In this document: one piece after another, positions 1-6,664 of the stretch
How the letters are laid out: the number at the start of each line of letters is the position of its first letter
How positions within the stretch are numbered: position 1 is the stretch's first letter
Origin: Discostella pseudostelligera
Lineage: Eukaryota; Bacillariophyta; Thalassiosirophyceae; Thalassiosirales; Thalassiosiraceae
Reading direction: 5' to 3'
Length of the DNA stretch: 10,510 nucleotides
NCBI GenBank assembly: GCA_036940085.1
Contig: JALLBK010001408.1
Span: 1 to 10,510 of the forward strand
The notes under the pieces: model-generated
Told to the model about the DNA's origin: nothing
Database searches by the model: none
Seen by the model: only the letters and a program-made list of their open reading frames with translations
Translations under genes and position numbers: made by a program

Positions 1-134
1 AGGCCACATCTAGTACTAATTGATGTAGTACTACTCCTAACAGCACATTGAGTTATGATAATGTCATGAGGAGCAATGCAAATGCAACATACTGATGAGG
101 CAGCAAGGACAAGGTAGATGGGGGCAAAATCTGA

Positions 135-161
135 AAGAAGAAGAAGAAGAAGAAGAAGAAG
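135..161. repeat. (AAG)9 microsatellite
   Basis: Nine uninterrupted AAG units lie in the purine-rich left domain. They are all purine on the + strand. No reading frame around them is long enough to suggest a lysine or glutamate tract in a protein. Confidence 0.9.
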
Positions 162-972
162 CTGACAAGTGGCTGTGCAAGAAGTCAAAGCTGGGGAGGA
201 TGGTGCAGCTGGTGACGATGAGATGTGCAAGAATAACCACAAGACAATAATGAATACTAGTAGTAGGCACAAGGATGACAATGACAGAAACCACACCCCA
301 CTTATGTGTGATCAAGTTCATGTTGCAGACAAGGACAAGGAGAGGATGTGAGTTTGCAAGATACCAACAAGAAGGAGGAAGAGTGATGCTGCTGTTAGCT
401 GCTTATGACAAGGAGGGCAATAATAGTCATTTACACTGTAGCTGTTGCAGTCTCAATCTCAGTCTGAGGAGGAAGAAGGATGATGTAGTGACAGTGGTGA
501 GCTGCTGCAGATGAGTGAGCTACTCATACAAGATGACTCAAGAAGAAATCTGAGGAATGCCAAGAAGTGACAATGCTGTAAGAAGCCAAGGAGGTGTGAT
601 GATACAAAATGAGTCAATGGTCAACAAGGACAATTCTGCAAGAACCACAGGCCACTAGTAAGTAGGAGTGATGGGACTGCTGCATGGTGTTGATGAGTTT
701 TGCTGCTTCTGCTTCTGCTACCACCACAGTAGCAGTGACTGCTGAGGAGGTCTGATGATGCAATGACTGAGAGCTGTGCTGAGTGTGGGTGTTGTTCTTG
801 GTGTGCTGCACCAGGGGGGAAATGCAAGAAGTATCACAAATCACATGACCACGGCCACCAGCCATGCCAGCTGAGCATCATGATGACAACCAGCAAGGGT
901 GATTCAAACTGAGGAGTAATGCAAAGCAGTAGCAGTGGACAAGTTATACTACTATGCAATATGCATCATTGC

Positions 973-987
973 AAAGCTGAGGACACC

Positions 988-989
<2 letters not shown>
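973..989 (+). repeat. 17-bp direct repeat, left copy
   Basis: AAAGCTGAGGACACCTG occurs here and again, exactly, at 2053-2069, in the same orientation. The two copies are 1080 bases apart and roughly bracket the protein relic at 1321-2092. An exact 17-mer match is not expected by chance in a window of this size, although local composition bias raises the odds. It is too long for a typical target-site duplication. Confidence 0.7.
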
Positions 990-1021
<32 letters not shown>

Positions 1022-1024
1022 GAG
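989..1024. repeat. (GA)n microsatellite
   Basis: This is a GA dinucleotide run interrupted once by T (near 1003). It starts directly at the end of the 17-bp repeat and marks the edge between the purine-rich domain and the retroelement-like relic. Confidence 0.9.
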
Positions 1025-1320
1025 ATAACAGAGGAAATTTTAAGTACATGGTATGGGCCCATCATACTCATAGGGCATTAAGACTATGAATAGAGCTACT
1101 AGGCAGAGGCAGTGACTACCATTGCACACCAAGCAAATAGGTGTTCCTATCTGCCGGGTAAGGTATTTTTTGAGTAGTATGGGTGGGGGTGGGGGATGGC
1201 ACAAGACCATTCCGGTCTGTTTTAATTTGTTTGAATGTTAAGTAGAGATTGCCACATTCTGGCTGCAGTGGTTGGAAAAAGGACATGATTAGTGGTTGAC
1301 CAGTTGGTCTGTTTGCCCTT

Positions 1321-2092
1321 TCAAGTCAATATGCCTCCTGGGCTGTTTCCAAGTTGCGGCATAGGCTTTGCTGGCATTTGTGCTATGTCATCAATTTGGA
1401 ATTTGATCAAGAATTGATCAACAGAGGAGAGTACATCCCATCGATTCCTCAGAAAGATCCAAGTTAGCAGTTCCCCCAGTTGCTCATGCTCTTCTTGCGT
1501 TGTGAAATGATTCGCCAATCGATGTAGGATGTCATTCCATGTGGTCCAAAGTGGGTCAAATAGCTTGGTCCAAATCAGTCATATAATTTCTGTTATGGTA
1601 TTAATTGGAGACAGCATACCCATCCGGGATAGTGCTATAGCCCTTAGAAACAATTCCCCTCAAGAACACCATACTGCTGACCACATCCTGTCAAAGAAAT
1701 GCTGCATGAATCAGGAGAGATGGTGCAGGTTGTTTGCTAGCTCCCAGATAAGTTAATTGGAAGGATGAGTTTGCTGCATGCCGTCTTAAGTTTCTTGAAT
1801 GCATTGACTTATTTACCTGGGGTGGGGGCATGAAAGGACATGATCAACCATTTTGTCATTGGCCACACATCCAGGGCCAGGGCATGTGGTAACCCCAGTT
1901 CTTGAGTGGCCATGCATATGCATGCCCAGAAGCCATCCATGCATCAACTTGCTAGTCATTGTAAATTTTGTCTTGGACGACAGGCCTGCTTGCACCTGCT
2001 TAATTGCTCCCCAGTTCCCAGTGAGGAATATATCCCATACTCATCTTGTCTTAAAGCTGAGGACACCTGTATGGTGAATGCTGTGAAGTAAT
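1321..2092 (-). pseudogene. degenerate retroelement-type protein relic (reverse-transcriptase C-terminal region?)
   Basis: Read on the minus strand in one constant frame, this stretch gives protein-like sequence broken by seven internal stops, at 2041, 1813, 1786, 1753, 1711, 1660 and 1579 (left ends). Between the stops are plausible blocks: a Trp-rich start (VWDIFLTGNWGAIKQ, about 2040-1996); KLMHGWL (about 1950); a Cys/His cluster C-x4-C-x8-H-x3-C (about 1884-1828); and a final open stretch of 65 codons (1518-1321) containing LWTTWNDILH just upstream of it. The layout (Trp block, GWL, zinc-knuckle-like cluster) resembles the C-terminal part of reverse-transcriptase-like proteins that I associate with diatom genomes. 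That family link is from memory and is not proven. The polymerase core (YxDD) is not present. All seven stops are TGA or TAA, as expected if Arg CGA and Gln CAA codons decayed by C to T. It is not functional. Confidence 0.5.
2053..2069 (+). repeat. 17-bp direct repeat, right copy
   Basis: This is an exact second copy of the 17-mer at 973-989. It overlaps the upstream end of the relic frame, so it could be part of the element rather than a flank. Confidence 0.7.
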
Positions 2093-2596
2093 GTATCAAG
2101 TTGAGAGTTGAGAAGTGCACTGAGTTATTATGATGCATGATGAAACAAAAGGCAGCGGTTCTCACTAAATTTTCTATTTGGAGTGGGGTGCAAGAAGCTG
2201 AGTGATGATGATGATGATGGCTGACAGTAAGGATTTCGATTTGGTGATGCAGTACTAATGCAAATTGAGGAGACTGAGGAGGACTCAGTGGTGCAAGCAG
2301 AGATCACTGAGTGAGGTGAGAGGTTAGAGGAGAAGTAGTAACATTACTACTACTAACACCAATTAAATATATTTGTGGTTCATACTAGTTGAGATTGAGG
2401 GCTGCTGATCATGATGCACCACCAAACAAGAATGGTAAGTGTTCCATCATGGTGAGGATGAGTGATGCAACAATGCATGAGGATGCAGTGTATGCAGTAG
2501 TAAGATGGATGATGAAATGAAGTTGATACAGATTCTTACGAGGAGATATGTGTCACATGTCACCTGCATGGTTCAAGCAACAAGGAGGAATGAAAA

Positions 2597-2620
2597 GTGG
2601 TGGTGGTGGTGGTGGTGGTG
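2597..2620. repeat. (GTG)8 microsatellite
   Basis: Eight perfect GTG units. On the other strand they read as CAC, a His tract in a short frame with no other coding signs. Confidence 0.9.
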
Positions 2621-3152
2621 ATGCAAGAGCAAAGAGGAGTTGGAGCAAAAGCTGGCTGAGGAGCAGCAGGCAGTGAGTATATTAATTTTCAAGCTAAGGA
2701 GTGAGGAGGAGGACGGAGGACAAGTGGCGTATAGTGCATACCTGGACCTTGAGAAAAGGGGGCTGGAAAACACCCATATTCACATTGTCATTGGGTGCCC
2801 AATCTCTAGTGTCCCAGCATTCTCATGGAATGTGATTGTCATCACAATACTCATTGTGCTTGATGATATGTGATATGTGGTGATAAACAGATGATGCAAT
2901 TCAAAACAGAAACTGAGATTAGGTGACAAGTAGTTTGATGGCATAAAACTTTCCAAGAATGAGAAGCACATAATCTGAGAGTGATTTCAGTGGTTGTCAG
3001 TGAGGGAGATGGGGAATGCTCCTGCGGAGGACAATTCAACAAGTTGAGGAGGAGTACTGGATTCTGAGGAGGACATCACCGTCATGCCAACAAGAACAAC
3101 AACACTGAGGAGGGGAGGAGGATGTGCTGATGCAATTGATGATGTTAACTTG

Positions 3153-3240
3153 GCTGATGCTGATGCTGATGCTGATGCTGATGCTGATGCTGATGCTGAT
3201 GCTGATGCTGATACTGATACTGAATGCTGATGCTGATGCA
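3153..3240. repeat. (GCTGAT)10 hexanucleotide array with degenerate tail
   Basis: Ten perfect GCTGAT units span 3153-3212, followed by variants (ACTGAT, ACTGAATGCTGAT) to about 3240. Such an array is hypervariable in length. It sits inside the 841-base stretch without CpG. Confidence 0.92.
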
Positions 3241-3268
3241 ATCCTGTTGACTGTTGAGTACTATTACT

Positions 3269-3317
3269 ACTCCTGCTCCTGTTACTCCCTAATAGTAGGG
3301 AGTAGTGAGGCAGGAGT
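3269..3317. repeat. two-tier inverted repeat / hairpin
   Basis: The inner stem is TACTCCCTA (3283-3291) and TAGGGAGTA (3296-3304) around a 4-base loop, ATAG. The outer stem is ACTCCTGC (3269-3276) and GCAGGAGT (3310-3317). The bulges are nearly symmetric (6 and 5 bases). Together they give 17 paired positions in a 49-base hairpin, directly after the hexanucleotide array. There is no neighbouring gene for which it would be a terminator. Confidence 0.7.
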
Positions 3318-3412
3318 GCCAACAAGAAGACATGATACTGAGGAGGATAGGAGGATGGATGCATGCTGTGATGATGAACACTGATATCAGCACTCCTATG
3401 CCTATGGACCAT

Positions 3413-3433
3413 GATCCAGGATCCAGGATCCAG
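3413..3433. repeat. GATCCAG x3 tandem repeat
   Basis: Three perfect 7-bp units in tandem, each holding the start of a GGATCC-type word. This is a small recent slippage product in the low-complexity domain. Confidence 0.85.
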
Positions 3434-3835
3434 CATGATGATGATTATCATGATGAGGAGTAGGTACCAGTACCACCAATTAGTGAGGAACACCACCATG
3501 CTAATGTTGTTTGTTACAAGAAAGCTGTGCAAGAAGGAGGACTGCTGGGGTGCAGGATAGTGGTGCTAGTAAGGTAGGTACTGCTATGCAGCAGACAACA
3601 ATGATCATGTTGAATCATCTTTGATGCTGATAACATGCTGATAATGGAGATGGTGGCAGTGGCACCAGATGTACAAGGAGAAGAAGAGAATCAGCATCCT
3701 CATGCTACTAATCCAACAAGAAGGAGCAGCAGATGCAAGATGCATACTAGTACTACAATGACCACAATGTCATCAATGAGAATGAGAGGACAACCAGGAG
3801 AATCTAGTCACTTACCACTTGCACTCTAGTACTAC

Positions 3836-3853
3836 ACTAGTAGTACTACTAGT
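3836..3853. repeat. 18-bp perfect palindrome
   Basis: ACTAGTAGTACTACTAGT is its own reverse complement. It sits in a longer run of AGTACT/CTAGTA words (3826-3857) that is nearly self-complementary. It may form a cruciform or simply reflect the TAG/CTA composition of the neighbourhood. Confidence 0.8.
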
Positions 3854-3896
3854 ACTAGCTGTGGGGGAGGAGAATTTTTCATCATCCTCAAGAACA

Positions 3897-3918
3897 TGGT
3901 TGAATGGTTGAATGGTTG
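3897..3918. repeat. TGGTTGAA tandem repeat, 2.75 units
   Basis: An 8-bp unit is repeated almost three times, ending just before the first CpG after the CpG-free tract (3923). It marks a sharp change of base composition. Confidence 0.8.
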
Positions 3919-4190
3919 TTATCGCTTATTACTACTATGCTGAGTCTGCTAGCACTGAGCTTCTCGCCCCTACATGTAGAAGTGTATGGTTCCTACTCGG
4001 GGTTATCGCGACAGTCCTCCAAGGAGAGCAATATGCTATGCGTCCATCCGTCGAGGCGGTACAAAAGATCCTTCTCTTAATGCTCCCGATATTTCCATTT
4101 TGGTCAGATTCGTAATTTTCAAGTGTGATGCTTTGATGTTAAATGAGATAATTTCCATTATCAAATGGGTGGTGATAATAGGTGGTGGAT
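3911..4190. other. unassigned stretch with normal CpG content
   Basis: Eleven CpGs occur between 3923 and 4112, after 841 bases with none. Two + frames are open here (about 3912-4115 and 3986-4204). Neither has a recognisable motif or a clear start, and they compete for the same DNA. It could be a gene fragment, a younger insertion or an unmethylated patch. I cannot assign a function. Confidence 0.4.
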
Positions 4191-4600
4191 GGGTACATCC
4201 TTAAGGCAGATGGAGGAGTTGGTCCGTGCTGCTGGGGTAGTGCTGATGGTGCCGAGATAGTGTCAACGAATTTGAGCGGTGGTGCGGTGCCGAGATGGTG
4301 TCGGCAAATTCAAGCGGTGGTGCATGGCATTTCTCAGGGAGTCAGTGTCCGATGGGGCTGGATGCTGGGTATTCATGTCAGTTGGATTGGTGATCCTTAA
4401 ATAAGATGGAGTAGTGGGTCGTCCATGCTGGTGGTACAAATGCTGGCGGTTGATGATGGTGTTCCGTGTGTGGTGTTGTGCCGGCAGTAGTTCAAGTTTC
4501 CTGATGAGGTGGAAATTGGGTTGGCTGAGGTGGATTGGTAGATCCTTAAGGTTGGTGGAGCTGGTGGACCATGCTAGGTGTTTCTGAGATAAGAGTAGGC
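4190..4600. repeat. decayed tandem array, unit about 150-195 bp
   Basis: ATCCTTAA recurs at 4197, 4393 and 4542, each time followed within about 30 bases by a related G-rich segment (GGTGGAG- or GATGGAG-type, then GGTC or GGAC, then ATGCT or GTGCT). The second and third copies share GGATTGGT upstream. Spacing is 196 and 149 bases, so units have lost or gained sequence. No coding frame runs through the array. Confidence 0.5.
4248..4323. repeat. 38-bp tandem duplication, 6 differences, all transitions
   Basis: Copy 1 is 4248-4285 and copy 2 is 4286-4323, both starting GGTGCCGAGAT and ending AGCGGTGGTGC. They differ at unit positions 12, 18, 19, 21, 26 and 27. Every difference is A/G or C/T. 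Four of the six fall in CpG-type dinucleotides: CA versus CG, CG versus CA, and TG versus CA (both decay products of CG). Confidence 0.85.
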
Positions 4601-5235
4601 ATTGTACAGAAGTTGGAAGTGTGCTTGTGCCTCAGTAATGGTGATATCCAAGATCAAAGGTGAGTATTTGTATGGATGGTATATCATTGACAAAACTCGA
4701 AATTGGGTTCTAATCTCTCTCGGTGTTGCATTGTCTCTCAGACCCATTGCTCGAAGCGAATCATGAGTCTTGTTGGTGGTGGTACTAGTATGGTAGTCTG
4801 AGATACTATATTCTATTTGTATGGTGCTACTTTAATTGTTGCAAGATGAGGAGGAGGCAAGACAACAAGATGGATCCCAGTCCCAGCACCCCTCTCTCTT
4901 CCTCTTCTAGTTGCTGATGATGGACGATGATTACTTCATGAGACTCTCTTTGGAGGGAGGATGGAGGAGGATGATGGTGGTGGTGGATAGTAGCAGCCGT
5001 GGTTGAGTCAAGAATGATACAATACTGTCCCACAACCACAACATTGTTCTTGCTTATATGATTGCTCTTATCTTGATCTTCTTTGTCTCATCCTCTGTTT
5101 GATTTTGTCCTCATGCTGTGACTTGAGCCAGAAGCTGCCCTGAAGGTGGAGAGTCACAAATGAAAGGAGATGTGCAGATTGTTTTCAGATGAAAATTGTG
5201 AGCGTATTTTATGCTTAAAAGTGATCTTAGGCTTT
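4600..5235. other. gene-free stretch with one intron-like segment
   Basis: Apart from the intron-like segment at 4660-4741, I see only low-complexity DNA. It includes a CTC/TTC-rich patch on the + strand (4880-4910) and GAGGATGATGGTGGTGG words (4960-4985). The minus-strand frame at 4827-5039 is a product of that composition. Confidence 0.5.
4660..4741 (+). other. intron-like segment (GT-AG, 82 bases)
   Basis: The donor reads AAAG then GTGAGT. A branch-like TTCTAATCT lies about 30 bases before the end, followed by a pyrimidine-rich run and TCTCTCAG. These are all the parts of a short spliceosomal intron. Joining the flanks gives only a 22-codon frame from the ATG at 4638, with a stop upstream in the same frame, so the exons do not make a gene. 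It may be the remains of a gene, or chance. Confidence 0.35.
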
Positions 5236-5265
5236 GCTAGGCAAAGCTAGGTGAAGCTAGCAAAC
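5228..5265. repeat. hairpin followed by 10-bp x3 tandem repeat
   Basis: GCTTTGC (5231-5237) and GCAAAGC (5241-5247) form a 7-bp stem with a 3-base loop, TAG. From 5236 three 10-bp units begin GCTAGGCAAA, GCTAGGTGAA and GCTAGCAAAC. The array ends two bases before the undetermined base at 5267. Confidence 0.65.
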
Positions 5266-5266
5266 A

Positions 5267-5267
5267 N
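5267..5267. other. undetermined base (n)
   Basis: This is the only ambiguous base in the window. Its place right after a short tandem repeat and hairpin suggests a polymorphic or poorly resolved position in the assembly, not a biological feature. Confidence 0.95.
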
Positions 5268-5289
5268 TCCATCGGATACAACAAGTTAC

Positions 5290-5690
5290 ACCTGGAACCA
5301 GGGGTGAACCACTGGCCTATGTTATGCTGCGGCTGCTTCTGCCACTGCTGAGATCAGAGATCACCACCCTCCTGCTACTCCTAGGAGTGCTGGTAGGTGA
5401 GCAGCAATCCTCATCAACAATCAGCATCAGCCATCAGCATTCATCCTCATCTCATCTGCACCCATTTCAAGGACAGTGCAGCTGGTGCACCCCACCACCA
5501 GCATGACAATGACCTTCTTGATCATCATGCCTGCCATTATTTTCGAAGACACTGCTGACAAGGAGTGCCAAGTGGAGGGATTATTAGCAGGGTTACTAGG
5601 GGCACCCGTCCTCACACCTCACACTCACACCACCTCAGCACGCCACCAGCACATTGTTCTTGTATACCATGACCACTAAGGAAATTCATT
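5290..5690. other. gene-free low-complexity DNA, pyrimidine-rich on + strand
   Basis: The same kind of words as in the left domain, but on the opposite strand: CATCAGCATCAGCCATCAG, TCATCCTCATCTC and CTCACACTCACACC. No gene is recognisable. The + frame at 5324-5506 and the minus frame at 5427-5615 are composition products without family motifs. Confidence 0.5.
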
Positions 5691-5819
5691 GTGTCTGAAA
5701 GCTGATATTGTAGTTGTTATCTGAGTTGTTGAAGATGAGAACAACATGACAGGATGATGTGATTGAGTAACCATCCTGGATAATTATGTTGTGGTTGTGT
5801 GGAAGGTTCTTGGAGAGAG

Positions 5820-6110
5820 GAGTAGCTTGATTCTTATTGAGTTTGGATTTGGATTTTGAGTTTTGTTCCATTTTAAAATTCTGGCCAAATTCTCTGAATT
5901 TTGAAAGATTTTGAATTTGGGCAGATTCTGGCAGGGATTTTGAATTGGGGTGCATTTTCTGTAGTAGGAGTACCAAAATTCAAAAATACTTCTCATCTTC
6001 GCTTTCCACGCCGATTTCGGTGAACAAGATCACTCTCCCCAACAGTATCCAGCCCTAGCAATATCTCAAAAATATTTCAAATCTCAAAATCTCAAAGAAA
6101 GCCAATGAAG
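5820..6110. repeat. A/T-rich block with related words on both strands
   Basis: GATTTTGAATTTGGG (5907-5921) and GATTTTGAATTGGGG (5936-5950) are 29 bases apart. Farther right the complement of the same words appears (CCAAAATTCAAAAAT from about 5974; ATCTCAAAATCTCAAAG near 6081-6097). The block is therefore a loose inverted arrangement of TTTTGA/TCAAAA words, separating the repeat-rich left half from the genes. Confidence 0.45.
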
Positions 6111-6434
6111 GTTCCTCAAGCCCCCAAAGTACGCGAAAATGGAAACAGGTGAGCTCTGGTATGTTTCCTACAGACGAAAGAACATGTTGAGTTCGTTACT
6201 GAAAGTTACTGATTCAAATGTGGCCGTCGAATACATACTGTGAGCTACAGAGGAATCAAGAGCGGGCTTTTTGACCAACGTCATATCACGAAGCCATACG
6301 TAGCGGGCAGTACGGAGCTCTAAGAAGAAAATGAGAAATTCGGGCAGGGCTGGTGGCCATTTTCTTCCTTCGGACGCGCGGGCGGTTGTCGACTTGAAAT
6401 CCATCCGAAAGTAAGGGCGCAAGGTCTCCTCCAT
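6055..6434 (-). CDS. weak candidate small protein, two exons, unrecognised
   Basis: I do not recognise this frame. From an ATG at 6434 the minus strand is open for 88 codons and stops at 6168-6170. That stop lies inside a good acceptor (CTTTCGTCTGTAG). Removing 6238-6168 (71 bases, GTATGT...TAG) extends the frame to a stop at 6055-6057, giving 102 aa. The first exon is basic and hydrophobic in turn, with no clear motif. Base composition is closer to the three confident genes than to the left half. If real, it diverges from the cyclin with 230 bases between starts. The + strand of the same DNA also has short open frames, so this model is a guess. Confidence 0.2.
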
Positions 6435-6664
6435 AAATCTCAAAAATTCCAACACCAAAACAATGCACCTTTGAGCCCCCTACCATCCATCATACCGACA
6501 TCAATCATCACCACCACCTTCTCGGATAGAGAGCGTGGTCATATCATCAAGAGATTTGAAGCATTGCTTTGAAATTTGTTGATTCGATCTAGTAGGGTCC
6601 CCGTCTCCGTTGCATTCGCCACGCAATTCAATTCCCCAACATTGCCCGCTGCTCCGCGTCAATT
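6435..6664. promoter_or_regulatory. 5' flank of the cyclin gene
   Basis: This stretch lies upstream of the cyclin start codon at 6665. In the cyclin frame it is open back to a TAG at 6593-6595 without another ATG, which fixes the start. I see no clear TATA box. The last 60 bases are pyrimidine-rich, as in many 5' leaders. If the weak minus-strand model to the left is real, the region would serve both genes. Confidence 0.35.

Larger units (their letters stand above)
1..1150. other. gene-free, purine-rich, CpG-depleted low-complexity DNA
   Basis: No convincing gene is present: open frames here are short, change frame constantly and match nothing I recognise. The + strand is dominated by A and G and by recurring words such as GAGGAG, GATGAT, TGCAAGAAG (176-184, 823-831) and CCAACAAGAAG (364-374). 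I find only two CpG dinucleotides by eye, at 216 and 852, far fewer than base composition would give. The stretch holds two microsatellites, listed separately. I read it as old repeat-derived DNA decayed by mutation; a non-coding transcript cannot be excluded. Confidence 0.6.
2093..3910. other. gene-free, purine-rich, CpG-depleted low-complexity DNA
   Basis: This continues the domain at 1-1150 on the far side of the relic, with the same words (TGCAAGAAG at 2189-2197 and 3528-3536; CCAACAAGAAG at 3319-3329 and 3713-3723; many GAGGAGGA and GATGATG). CpG is nearly missing, with none from 3082 to 3922. A long minus-strand frame (2987-3532) exists only because the (GCTGAT)n array reads as an Ala-Ser run. 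It has no family features and no ATG at its nominal start. I see no gene here. Confidence 0.6.

Noticed and set aside
2790..2803. ATTGGG-TG-CCCAAT short inverted repeat
   Set aside because: Six-base arms with a two-base centre are expected by chance and no gene is next to it.
2987..3532. Longest open frame of the left half, 181 codons on the minus strand
   Set aside because: Its nominal start is TTG, its core is an Ala-Ser run from the (GCTGAT)n array, and the rest is low-complexity. No domain is visible.
5284..5325. tRNA-like look of GGAACCAGGGGTGAACCACTGG
   Set aside because: No T-loop consensus, no acceptor or anticodon stem can be paired on either strand.
5041..5662. 12-base match ACATTGTTCTTG at 5041-5052 and 5651-5662
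   Set aside because: Flanks do not extend the match in a useful way; likely chance in skewed DNA.
1..5690. CRISPR array or prokaryotic operon
   Set aside because: No regular direct repeats with unique spacers; repeats are microsatellites or decayed tandem units, and the genes are eukaryotic.
6149..6173. AACAG-GTGAGC donor followed by CTACAG acceptor on the + strand
   Set aside because: Only 25 bases lie between them, too short for a spliceosomal intron, and the joined frame soon stops.
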